DNA of 64,000 nt from Sinotaia quadrata (Eukaryota > Mollusca > Gastropoda > Architaenioglossa > Viviparidae): the NCBI GenBank assembly GCA_028829895.1, contig CM054183.1, positions 69,873,071 to 69,937,070 on the forward strand. The letters run 5' to 3'. The translations under genes and the position numbers were made by a program. The stretch's first letter is position 1. Each line of letters opens with the position of its first letter. The notes beneath the pieces are model-generated. The model worked only from the letters and a program-made list of their open reading frames with translations. It searched no databases and was not told the origin of the DNA. This document shows, one piece after another, positions 1 through 10,181 of this stretch.

Positions 1-820
1 TTCATTTAAAGAATCACTAAATGCTTCATTATCTTAACATTTATTGATAAGAAATCCCATAACTCTTATAATTTACTGGAAATATTTCTTTGCTGTCAAA
101 ATGTCACAGTGGAAGTTTTATTAAATGTTCTATTACTATGACATTATAATGTTTTATTGTTATTACAGTTGGTAAAGTGCCACGCTACATTTTTTTGTTG
201 TCTCATTACCCTCACAATTTAATGATAAAAATGTTTCATTAAATTGATAATTAAATGGAAATATCTCACAATACTGATATTAACATTTAGCAGTAAATGT
301 GAACTGACGTGGCAAACATTTATTGTTACTCATGTTATTAAAACTGAAAAACATTTCATTAATAGAACATCAAAATTTTACTAAAATAGAATTCAAAGTG
401 ACACAGATTTGACATAAAATTTAGGAGCACTAGGTACACTCTAATTGGCACACAAAGGTCCCCCCCAAATTAACACTCTAAAAGTTGAGCGGGATTCAAA
501 TATAAAACATGAGAACATTTCATTGCCTAACTTTAATTTACAGTTTGGAAAATCCTCCATTTTCATATTTAAAAAAAAAAAATGGTGACAATTAATTCAT
601 TATTGCCACATGTTTAGAGAAAAATTACCCATTACTTCAAGGCTTCGCGAAGACTTCTTAGTGAAAAGGACCCATTATTTTAGCTTTTGAGAAAGTATAT
701 TTGTTGTTTCATTCAAATATCAAAGTATTCTTGCAATTTAATGAAAATATCTTAATATTTTGTTAAAATATGTCCCATTGATCCAAAATGTAGTGAAATT
801 GTCCAGTTCTCTAATATTAT
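1..820. other. AT-rich stretch without a recognisable gene
   Basis: This stretch is very AT-rich. It carries scattered, badly decayed copies of short phrases such as aacatttta and ttaaat, which look like the worn edge of the array that begins near 824. I found no frame with coding character or paired splice sites on either strand. If the gene ending at 7382 extends this far upstream, this would be intron. Confidence 0.5.
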
Positions 821-823
821 TTT

Positions 824-1168
824 AAAATAGTTCTTTACACTCTTAACATTTTGTTAAATTGTTCTTTACACTGTACTCTTAACATTTTGTTAAATAGTTA
901 TTTTCACTGTACTCTTAACATTTTGTTAAATAGTTCTTTACACTGTACTCTAACATTTTGTTAATTAGTTCTTTACACTCTTAACATTTTATTAAATTGT
1001 TCTTTACACTGTACTCTAACATTTTATTAAATTGTTCTTTACACTGTACTCTAACATTTTATTAAATTGTTCTTTACACTGTACTCTAACATTTTGTTAA
1101 ATTGTTCTTTACACTGTACTCTAACATTTTGTTAAATAGTTCTTTACACTGTACTCTAACATTTTGTT
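824..1168. repeat. Minisatellite, about 35-bp unit
   Basis: About nine head-to-tail copies of a unit of roughly 35 bp are present, built around the phrases ctctaacatttt, ttaaattg and ttctttacactgta. Copies differ by small substitutions and by loss of the ctgta block in the first ones. The array is followed at 1180-1410 by worn units of about 60 bp (tgatctgtgagtgaata, then ctacaactttgt) that reach the border of a possible exon. Confidence 0.85.
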
Positions 1169-1409
1169 TTTTAATGTGATCTGTGAGTGAATAATCTAGG
1201 TGTTTAAGCTACAACTTTGTTACTGTGCTATTTGATCTGTGAGTGAATAACTTAAGTGTTTATCTATAAGCTACAACTTTGTGAATGTGCTATGTGATTT
1301 CTGGTGAATAATGCGCATGTAAATTTCCATAGATTAAACTCTGTCAGTGTGCCGTTTGATCTTCAAAATGAATGGCTTGCGTGTATATTGGTCTGTAAGT
1401 TAAACTCAG

Positions 1410-1604
1410 CCAATGGACTTTGTGTGCATTGAGTGCATATTTGGCTGATAAAACTTTGCTGTGGTCTACAAATGAACACCTTGAATGGTTATTTGGTCCG
1501 AATAATAATTTAACAGTTTCCAGCTTCACAGAGAACAACAGTTTCATTACAGTACCAGTACGACTTTTAGTTTGGCTACTAAAAGGGCTTGTACAAAAGA
1601 ATGA
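1410..1604 (+). CDS. Possible internal exon of the gene ending at 7382
   Basis: An open frame running from about 1399 to a TGA at 1639 reads like a folded protein: LSAYLADKTLLWSTNEHLEW, then VRLLVWLLKGLVQKNE, a helix-rich pattern such as HEAT/ARM-type proteins show. A possible acceptor (aaactcag) ends at 1409. A possible donor (gtgtga) begins at 1605 and would leave two bases of a codon. That phase fits the exon starting at 6843, which needs two bases before it. Against it, the polypyrimidine tract is poor, the donor is weak, and the flanking sequence consists of worn repeats that partly resemble the exon itself. I do not recognise the protein. Confidence 0.35.
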
Positions 1605-1689
1605 GTGTGAGGTGGTTTCATTATTTACCTGCATGTATTGAAACAGTTTTATGAAACAGTTATTTCTTTCTTCACCAAAATTTATTGCT

Positions 1690-2406
1690 GAATTATACAT
1701 GAAAGCGAATGACAATAAATCTTTTTCGCTTTCTATGAATAAATTACACCCAGTTATTGAAACTACAATATCCTTGCTTTATGAATAAATCATAACTCAT
1801 TTATGCAAACTACAATGCTCTTGCTTCTCTATAAATAAATTATACCAGTTTTTGAAACTGCAATATCTTTGCTTCTTTTTATGACAAAATTATAAGCCAT
1901 TCAAGGATAATCTTGCTTTTCAATGAATAAACAAATGAATAAATAGCCTGGTCATAAAGGATATAGATTATATTATTAACTTGCTCTGTCACTGATTGAT
2001 TAATCATAACCTGGTCAAGAAGGATATAGATTAGCCTGCTGAAGAAAAGTGTCATTAATTAATCATAATCTGGTCATGCAGGATATATATTATTATTGAA
2101 TTGCAGTGTCACTAATTAATCATAACATGGTCATAAAAGATATAGATTATTGACTTGCTTACCAAAAGTATCACTATTTAATTAAACATAAACTGGTAAT
2201 AAAGGATATAGATACTATTGATTTAATGACCCAAAGTATCACTAATTAATCATAACATGTTCCTAAAGGATATAGATATTGTTGATTTAATGACCCAACG
2301 TATCACTAATTGATCATAAAATGGTCATAAAGGATATAGATATTGTTGATTTAATGACCCAACGTATCACTAATTGATCATAAAATGGTCATAAAGGATA
2401 TAGATA
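1690..2406. repeat. Worn tandem repeats, later units about 64 bp
   Basis: From 1690 to about 1930 there are diverged units around aataaattacaccagtt and gaaactacaat. From about 1940 to 2406 there are better-kept units of about 64 bp with the phrases tggtcataaaggatatag, attgttgatttaatgaccc and gtatcactaattga. Copies at the right end are nearly identical and those at the left end are worn. No gene is seen. Confidence 0.75.
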
Positions 2407-2780
2407 TTGTTGACTTTGTCGCCGCTATACTCTGGGGTGACTTTGTAATAATGACTTATACCAACTATGTGTATTTAGCTATGATAAAAGACATCTACAA
2501 GAGCCGGTGCAGAGTATGGGTCACTGGTTAAATATGTATATCTGCAACTGTTACGCTGATATACTGGTACGTCGCCAATTTGGCTCCGCCCCCACTCAGA
2601 TCTCTGAGAATTAATGTTTATGAATAATATATAATGAATATGATTAACGAACAGAGGACGAGACGTAATCATGAGGTTATCACTTTGAACTACGAAAATA
2701 ACGATAGAACTAACAAACGCATTTAAAATAATAAGAAATTTAATAAAAAGTTAACAAGATTTAGAAAATTAAGTTCATCC
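2407..2780 (+). mobile_element. Dispersed repeat copy 1 (family also at 57.1 kb)
   Basis: This segment matches 57106-57450 over several hundred bases. The shared phrases, in order, are gctatgataaaa / gttatgataca, gcagagta, gggtcactggtta / gggccactggtta, tatctgcaactgttacgc, agacgtaatc / agacataatc, and an A-rich end with aaatttaataaaa and gttaacaa. Both copies begin immediately at the right edge of a tandem array. It has no long open frame, so it looks like a non-autonomous element. Helitron-like 'pearl' elements of bivalves also combine a conserved end with a tandem array, but I cannot prove that class here. Confidence 0.6.
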
Positions 2781-4100
2781 TAAGCCAGTTCACTAAAGTC
2801 ACCTTCCGGATAGGAACTTAGCTTATGCACTGAAATGACGTCAGTCTTATAGACTTGAATTTTGCCAGTCAATAGATCGCCACGTCCCTTCAGCCGGGAC
2901 AAGTAGAACGGCCCCACAGGCAAGCAAACAGGCAACTATAAACGAGCAGCCGATAACAAAATAACAACCCTGCAACACATGATGATGATGAGTGTAGGGG
3001 GCGCTTCCGGCTTTCGCGCTACAACACAAACAATTGCAAAGCCCTAAGTGTCCAGTCCAGTGCTCTATTAATAATTACTAAGTTTGGCATAGGCCTCTGA
3101 AAGGAAGAATATTAACATGTTCAAAATAAAACATAACAAAGAGCATCCTAATCAAAACTAACCATTCACACAAATACAAAGACGTTTTTACCTATATAGC
3201 CAGGGTTTTCTTCTCATCTACGACACAGTATTTTGGGAAGGACCCTTCTCTCCAGTCGTCACCCTCAGACGATTTTTAGTAAGTAGTGAAGATAATTGAT
3301 TGATTGAATGTAGGGGACGCTTCCGGCTTCCGCGCTGGGTGAGGGGGTTGTGGGGGAAAGGGAGGGGGTGGTTTAGCCCACTGGCTATGTCAAACTAGTT
3401 TTTATGTATCATTTCCAATTGGTCAGCTGTCCGCAAAGTTGTTTTTAGTGGTTTACTCATTACCTCATGCCTGGCCGGTCAAAGTTGTCTATGTCACTCT
3501 GAGCTCTTGTTCGGGTATCTTTTTTTTTCTTAAAAAAACCCAACACCCTTCTTGTCTTTTCCTTCCTCCCTCTTTTTATTTTTTATTGTCCTCTTTTTTC
3601 TTTTATATTATTAACAGTTCTACTTATTATTATTATTTTTTCCTATTTGTTTCTTTCTCCTTTTAATATTTTATCATTTCGCTTATTATTTGTTCTATTT
3701 TACTTATTTCTTTACTCTAGTTTTTTAATTTTATTTGTCTGGTTATAATAATTTAATTAGTTGTTTTTATATATCCAATATTATTTCCTTATTTATTTTG
3801 TCGTTTAAATTAGTGAAGATAAAATTTTCACTGTGGCTTTTATTTCCCTGCGTCTATTAGACGCGCTTCTGACCTGTCCAATTCTCTAGAGCTAATACGA
3901 TTACGCTAACAACTCTAACCGCACCCGTTGGCACACTGACTTCACACGCTGACCACCACGCTCCACACACATCTAACACCGGTCAATAAATCTCCCCTCA
4001 TCCTTCACAATATTGATACCTGATTATCTAAAATAGGACAGTCGTTAAACCTAAACCGGACACGTGGCAAAAGGATTACTGCAAAAGTGATATATATTGT
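2781..4100. other. Gene-free interval with a duplicated GC-rich motif and a T-rich tract
   Basis: A GC-rich phrase, gtaggggRcgcttccggctt followed by YcgcgctG/a, occurs at about 2993-3018 and again at about 3311-3336. The two copies sit in otherwise different sequence. The reversed phrase gccccctacatt appears at 33744. The stretch from 3510 to 3830 is strongly T-rich on the + strand. An 8-bp palindrome TGACGTCA (full CRE-type site) lies at 2836-2843. No exon is convincing on either strand. Confidence 0.5.
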
Positions 4101-5390
4101 ATAGTTTGACACTAAGGCGAAACAATAAATGGAAGGATTAAAACTTAACAAGGGCATTCTACAGCCAAAGAAAAGCATGCATTTGAAGAATTACATGGGT
4201 ACTCTGTCACATCAAGGCTCAAAATATATCAAACGAATACGGTACAATAAGGGTACTCTTTCAAACCGAGGCAAAAGTACTTATCTAATGTTTATAGTAC
4301 AACACAGGTACTATGACACATTAAGGCAAAAGTACTGATCTAATTATTATAGCACGGTAAGTTTACTTTGTCAAATCAAGACAAAAAATTTTATTTTTAA
4401 AATGTCACAATGGCAAAACATGTTAATCAAAAGATTATATCATAATTAGGAGACTCTGCAATGTCACACTAAGGCAGTAATTAAGAAATCACTGGATTCA
4501 TAACCTGTATGTGCACACGAGACCTCCATCTAATTGTTACTTGTGCTCGCTTGAGAGCTAACATGCCATTTACGAACAACAGATTTATCTAAATGTCTTT
4601 TGTGTAGCTATCGCAATCATTGTTTTGTTCACTGTATCAACTTATCTCAGTCTAGCTTTTTATTACTGGCACCGTTCATTAATTAGACTCATTCTGTTCA
4701 CCATCTATACCTGACTAATCAAGACTGCTGGTGATGGCATTGTGTCGGATGTATGACACATCATGTCATTTGTGTACTGAGGACTGGCACACAATATCAA
4801 CATTTTTGTCACTTTCACTCAATAAGATGTCACATCTTTGAAAGCTTCAAGCGTTTTACATTATTGCACAGAAAGATGCAATGTACATATTGGCAAACAC
4901 ACCAAAGAACCTTATTCAGGCACACAAAGTTTTTATTTAAAAAATACAGAGAATGGTCAGATTGAACACTCTTGAATAGATAAAAGAAATATCTTTTAGA
5001 GCTGGTAGTGGATTATTTTAATTTGACTATGTAATCAAGAGATAGTTCATTCCAGATGGAGGAGCCCTATCACAAGAATGAACGTTGGCCATTATCTTGA
5101 TTTTATTTTGGATATATTTGAGAACATAGTGAATAATCTACACAAGTAGTGGTGAACAAGTATTCCTTGGTATAAGCAGTCAGTTGAATGTGTTTTTGCT
5201 GTAGTTAAAAGGCAGTCTGTGTACGTATGAAGTTAGTACTAATTAGTCTGATGGAAGTTTGTACTAATAGCCTGTATTAGTAAAGATAGCATTAATCATT
5301 CTGTTTAAGTAGAAAGCTACTATTATTCAGCCTGTATAAGTATGAACTATCAGAAGGTATGAAATTAGGGCCAATAAACCTAAGTGAAGT
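4100..5390. other. Gene-free interval with worn repeats
   Basis: The stretch from 4100 to 4480 holds worn units with the phrases ggtactctgtcac, aaggcaaaagtact and tatagtacaa. The rest is AT-rich sequence with weak repetition (cactttcactcaa, tgtgtactga). Short open frames occur but have no splice context or protein-like composition, and I consider them chance. Confidence 0.5.
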
Positions 5391-5399
5391 GTGAAGTTG

Positions 5400-6055
5400 G
5401 AGTTAATAGGCTGTGTAAGGAGTGAAATTAGGTTACTCTGTTAGTATGCAGTTAATCAACCAGCATAAGGTGTGATTTTAAAATTAATCAGCCAGTATAA
5501 GGTGTGTGATGAAGGTTAATCAGTCAGTATAAGGTGTGAGTTTAAGATTACTGTCAGTATAAGGTGTGAGCTTAAAGTTAATTATTCAATATCATGTGTG
5601 AGTTGAAGGTTAATCAGCCAGTATAAGGTGTGTGTAAAGCTAATCTGTCAGCACAAGGTGCGAGTTTATGGTTAATCAGCCAGTGTAAGGTGTGAAGTTA
5701 ACAATCATCATTGTAAGGAGCACAGTTACAACTAGCCACTGTAATGCGTGAAGTTATGATTAATCAGCCAGTGTAAGGTGAGAAGTTATGATTATTCAGC
5801 CAGTGTAAGGTGAGAAGTTATGATTATTCAGCCAGTGTAAGGTGAGAAGTTATGATTATTCAGCCAGTGTAAGGTGAGAAGTTATGATTATTCAGCCAGT
5901 GTAAGGTGAGAAGTTATGATTAATCAACCAGTGTAAGGTGAGAAGTTATGATTAATCGGCCAGTGTAAGATGATATGATTAATCAGCCAGTATAAGGTGA
6001 GAAGTTATGATTAGCCAGTGTAAGGTGAGAAGTTATGATTAATCAGCCAGTATAT
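5400..6055. repeat. Minisatellite, about 31-bp unit
   Basis: More than 15 copies of a unit of about 31 bp are present: agccagtgtaaggtgagaag followed by ttatgattaatc. The most uniform copies are at 5760-5950. Copies towards the left end are increasingly worn (gtataaggtgtgagtttaaa). No gene is present. Confidence 0.9.
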
Positions 6056-6467
6056 AAGAAGTGATGGTTTGGATGGGGAGACAGACCTAAGTGAGCAGTC
6101 TGCATTTATTTTTTAAAGAAATTCCATCAAAATTATGTTTAGCTTTAAACTATGCATCTATCTTCTTTCTATTTCCTGTATATGTCAGTCTTCTGATCAA
6201 TATATACTTTTTTATTTCTGGATCTGCTGAAGCATATATTAATTCACCTATTTATTTCTTTTTAAAAAACTTTTTTTGCTCAACAGTGCAGTAAATGTAA
6301 AGAAAAGAAACATTCATAATTTAATGGTTACTGCAGGCCACACTGAATGTTAGTGGATACAATACACGCTTGCTTTAAACATACATAACCGTTCAAGCTA
6401 TTGATGTAGTCATTCATTTGCTTGGTTTGGTAAGACCCTGCCAGGTTTTTATGCTTCATTAGACTGC

Positions 6468-6665
6468 CATGTCTTAACTGCTAGCATGTGTAAGAGAGTG
6501 AGGTTTGTATGATTCATTAGACTGCCATGTCTTAACTGCTAGCATGTGTAAGAGAGTGAGGTTTGTATGTTTCATTAGACTGCCATGTCTTAACTGCTAG
6601 CATGTGTAAGAGAGTGAGGTTTGTATGATTCATTAGACTGCCATGTCTTAACTGCTAGCATGATA
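6468..6665. repeat. Minisatellite, about 58-bp unit, 3-4 copies
   Basis: Near-identical copies contain ttaactgctagcatgtgtaa, gagagtgaggtttgtatg and attcattagactgccatgtc. The array lies just upstream of the 3' exons of the first gene and is therefore probably intronic. The high identity suggests recent expansion. Confidence 0.9.
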
Positions 6666-6842
6666 TGTAAGCAAGTGAGTGAGTGGAGTAGAGAGGTGGT
6701 AAGAAAACATTTTCTTTTAAATTTATTTTTGCATTGACTGCTCATAGCCTGAGTGGATTTTTATTTTCTGAAATATTTCTTTATCCTACAGATTGGTAAT
6801 GAAAGTGTCTCAAACATACATTTGACATTCAATGGCATACAG

Positions 6843-7382
6843 ATTAGCTTATGGCTTTTTGATTGACAGCTTGCAAACACATTTACAAAATGCATGCAAG
6901 TTGACAACTGACAAGATCATTTTTGACAAGTGGCAGAATATGCTGTTACAAATGGCACAATACACAGATACATGTAGCAAACAAAGACTGACTAATGGCA
7001 TAAATCATCCAGAATGTATAGTTCCCACTTGTACTGCTGGTCATCTGTCCACTGTTGTTTATGATTCTTTGACACAGGTTTTGCCCTCTTTGGCAAAGGT
7101 GAGTGTATTGGTAGTTGTTCATGTTGCTGGCAATGGTGAGTGTATTGGTAGTTGTTCATGTTGCTGGCAATGGTGAGTGTACATAAGGTCAGCATCCAAA
7201 TCTATTTTATGGGCTACATAATGGTTTTCATCGGGTCTCGTGGTTGCTGCTAAATATTGTAACAAATATAACTGAGATCTGAGTCTTCACTGTTTTATGT
7301 TATTAAATAGTTTCGAAAAGAAAAGAAACTTGCATATCTGCCGCCTAAACTACACCATGGACCTACAACGGTATCGTTCTAG
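6843..7382 (+). CDS. 3' end of a protein-coding gene, last two coding exons
   Basis: Exon 6843-7098 is open in a protein-like frame (LAYGFLIDSLQTHLQNACKL, then FDKWQNMLLQMAQ and VYDSLTQVLPSLAK) and ends exactly at a codon before a perfect donor, AAG|gtgagt. The final exon starts at 7311 after tattaaatag and continues in phase 0 as FRKEKKLAYLPPKL, then HHGPTTVSF and TAG at 7380-7382. About 108 residues are visible. The acceptor ending at 6842 (catacag) is my choice because an acceptor at 6791, which has the better pyrimidine tract, would bring an in-frame TGA at 6823. That stop could instead be 5'UTR, with Met at 6832 as start, or an assembly error. The visible part looks like amphipathic helices. 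I do not recognise the family and give no function. The upstream exons are partly or wholly outside the window. Confidence 0.7.
7099..7180 (+). repeat. Tandem triplication of the splice donor
   Basis: The intron begins with a 37-bp unit (gtgagtgtattggtagttgt, then tcatgttgctggcaatg) present twice in full, followed by the start of a third. This places gtgagtgt at 7099, 7136 and 7173. Use of the second or third donor would add 37 or 74 nt and shift the frame into the last exon. Confidence 0.9.
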
Positions 7383-7586
7383 GCGAGCCATTGATTGTGA
7401 CAACCACGATCTTGGTCTTGGCGAACCATTGATTATGTTCCCGTTGTGTTGCCATCGATCTCTAGCAGACGACAAAGACCTCTTGCGGCCGAAATTAATT
7501 AGCGAGAAGCCAATTTTCTCAATGTGGCAGTTACGGTACCGTATTGCTTCTTGTCAGCCAAAGAATATATAAATTCATTATTTTCA

Positions 7587-7592
7587 AATAAA
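7587..7592 (+). terminator. Polyadenylation signal AATAAA
   Basis: A canonical AATAAA lies about 205 bases after the stop codon at 7380-7382. The sequence between is GC-richer than its surroundings and holds a short internal echo (ggcgaRccattgatt twice). It is best read as the 3'UTR of the gene ending at 7382. Confidence 0.6.
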
Positions 7593-7599
7593 ATTACAA

Positions 7600-7985
7600 T
7601 TGATTTAGATACAGTAAAACTTCTTTAAATATTAATAAAGAAATAAAACAAGAACCACTAATCAATTTGCCAATAGCTGTCAAGAAAGAGAGAGTGAGCA
7701 AGTCTTTTTCTTAAGAAGCGCGCACACTTTGGGTTAAATGCGGTTTGAATAACTCCAATCATTATAGCCAAGGTTGTAACTAATAAATGTGCTATAAGAT
7801 ACTGCTATTCCAGGAGTATTGCATATTCATACACAGACTGCAATTGTAGCCGTGTTGGAAAACCCTGGACACATTATAAACAGCAGCAAACTTTATATAA
7901 ATCTACAAAGCATGGTGAGAGAAATGTTATTTGGTCATTCTTTTTCCTTGCAAATCTTAAACACATCGCTTACATAGGCACACTT
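7600..7985. other. Intergenic AT-rich sequence
   Basis: Nothing recognisable lies between the polyadenylation signal of the first gene and the 24-bp array at 7989. Weak tandem character only. Confidence 0.5.
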
Positions 7986-7988
7986 GTC

Positions 7989-8231
7989 ATGTCGTTGAAA
8001 CTTTTCAATACTTATATAGCCGCTTTGTTCAATACTTATATAGCCGCTTTGTTTAATACTTATATAGCCGCTTTGTTTAATACTTACATAGCCGCTTTGT
8101 TCAATACTTATATAGCCGCTTTGTTTAATACTTATATAGCCGCTTTGTTCAATACTTATATAGCCGCTTTGTTTAATACTTATATAGCCGCTTTGTTCAA
8201 TACTTATATAGCCGATTTGTTCAATACTTAA
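7989..8231. repeat. Minisatellite, 24-bp unit, about 10 copies
   Basis: The unit is ttYaatacttatatagccgc followed by tttg. Because 24 is a multiple of 3, both strands stay open and spell repeating peptides (NTYIAALF on the + strand, QSGYISIE on the - strand). There is no splice or start context to support translation, so I read this as a non-coding array. Confidence 0.9.
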
Positions 8232-8320
8232 AAAGCTGCTTCTATATGACATTTTACGACTACTGTGCCACTCAAAATCCAGCATCCACCTGATATATTT
8301 ATAATATCATCTCATATTTA

Positions 8321-8321
<1 letters not shown>

Positions 8322-8382
<61 letters not shown>
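8322..8382. repeat. (TG)n microsatellite
   Basis: A perfect dinucleotide run of about 60 bp. Confidence 0.95.
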
Positions 8383-8383
<1 letters not shown>

Positions 8384-8399
8384 CAAACCCTTTCATTCT

Positions 8400-9055
8400 C
8401 ATTTGTAGACAATTTTCACTTCAGTTATCAAATTGATTTGCTTCATTTTACCATAAAAGAAAAGTATTTTTTTTCTTTTGTTACACAAATGAAAGTATAA
8501 TATTAGATCAGTACAGATCTCATCCTAAACATCAACAACTTCCTAAAGCTTGTAAACTGCAACTAGAATCATCACCACTTACTAATGCTTATAACCTGCA
8601 ACTAGAAATAATATTATAACAACTGAAACTAATGCTTGCAAACTACATACAAATGTAGAATATGAACCACAAGCATTTTTTAAAAAATCGATTAAACTCC
8701 AAAGTATATGTATATAGTTACGCAAACGTAACTAAGTAAGGGTTCTAGAGCATTTTAAAATTCTGATTTTTTCGGGCTGATGTTGAATCGAGGGCTTACA
8801 ACTATTAGCAGAACAAACAAGCTGAGTGTGGTGACAATTAAAGACCTATTCAAAACATATAAACATTTTATACAGACGAATGCAATGCATTTTGATTTGT
8901 AGAAATACATGCTCTGAAATATGGTAAGGAATCATTAAATTAACTTAATTTATAGACTGAATAAATTAAATTTTTGCAAATACAATAAGCTTGCTTTTAC
9001 CTTTTCCGTGTTAATTTTGCAGCAAATGTTTTATTAAGATAATACTGTAATAATA
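8400..9055. other. Intergenic AT-rich sequence without a gene
   Basis: This stretch contains weak decayed repetition (actaatgcttRtaacctgca) and no exon-like frame. Confidence 0.5.
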
Positions 9056-9080
9056 ATTATATATATATATATATATATAA

Positions 9081-9152
<72 letters not shown>
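9056..9152. repeat. Compound microsatellite (TA)n-(TG)n-(GA)n
   Basis: Three dinucleotide runs follow one another directly. Open frames across it on both strands are artefacts of the repeat. Confidence 0.95.
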
Positions 9153-9156
<4 letters not shown>

Positions 9157-9261
9157 TATTTTTCCAATGATCACAATTTTCAAAATCTTTTTGATGATAT
9201 GGTTACTTGAGGCCATTCTTGAAGTTTTAGTACCCAATGGGGAAAGTCCTGTTATGTTAAA

Positions 9262-9425
9262 TCAGTTTAACAAGATGGTGCCCCAGAGATGACCTTTAGA
9301 GCCGGACGTCTAAAATAGCTGTCTATATGCACCCAGAAATCAATTTAACAAGGCACTGCCCCAGAGATGACCTTTAGAGCCGGACGTCTAAAATTGCTGT
9401 CTGTATGCACCCAGAAATCAATTAA
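9262..9425. repeat. 78-bp tandem duplication
   Basis: Two near-identical copies with a period of 78 bp (ccccagagat at 9281 and 9359) contain agagatgacctttagagccg, gacgtctaaaat and tatgcacccagaaatcaatt. They are richer in GC than their surroundings. Function is unknown. Confidence 0.9.
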
Positions 9426-9429
9426 TTCA

Positions 9430-10181
9430 ACAAGCGCACTGCATGTCAAACTAGAGAAGAAAACATTTAGCTACATATATTTTCGTTAATATACGGAAAT
9501 ATTGAAATGGTAATGGTAAATATGTTGTTGTTTAGATTTTTAGACCTGTAGAAATCTTTTGGTTGGAAGCTAGCACATGCTGAACTCGGGTATTTTTATT
9601 CTTTGTTTGTTGAGCTAGAAGCAGAATGGAGAAACTATATTTTTAAAAGAAGAAAGTGAGTAAAATTTAATAAAATATTTCGAAATTGTTTAAAATCTGA
9701 GTTCACGAGATTTATAAATGGAACGGCAATATATTGCGCAGTTAATAGGTCAGTCTCAAACAAAGTTATCTAGCCTATGTATGGATAGTTTAGAGACAGT
9801 TTAAATATTGCTGGAAGTTGATATAATTAAGCCTGTTCTTAATTGAAGTTCGATTAATTAAAACCAACATACTATTATTTCTTGATCTAGACTTTAATAA
9901 TAGTAATTACATATATTATCATGCGTTTGTTCTTTCACATATCGATGTCTAGAGAGCAAAATGTGCGTGAGAAGCGGTGGCTGTCGAGTGGTGTTGCCCT
10001 GGTTTAACTGGCCTACACTTAACTTTCACCTATGTGCTGTGATAAACACAAAAGCACTTCTATTTAAATAACCTGACAGCGAAAGTCAATACACCACACA
10101 TAGTGTAATAGATCGTTGCGAGAAACAAGCGACTGAACATTTATCAGGCTTTCGGGCACGCGTTTCGTGACGTTGACAGCC
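9430..10181 (+). promoter_or_regulatory. Presumed promoter and 5'UTR region of the 10.2-kb gene
   Basis: AT-rich to about 9950, then clearly richer in GC and CpG up to the ATG at 10182. The last in-frame stop before that ATG is TGA at 10134. No TATA box is evident close to the start. The extent of the promoter is inferred only from composition and position between two + strand genes. Confidence 0.4.

Noticed and set aside
1344..1715. 123-residue minus-strand frame
   Set aside because: It overlaps the more protein-like + strand candidate exon, crosses repeat-derived sequence and has no donor or acceptor pair.
7297..7572. 91-residue + strand frame MDLQRYRSRRAIDC...
   Set aside because: The proven last exon of the first gene uses another frame here (stop at 7380) and an AATAAA follows, so this is 3'UTR.
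7935..8285. 116-residue repeat protein (QSGYISIE) on the minus strand
   Set aside because: A 24-bp tandem unit leaves both strands open; no splice or start support.
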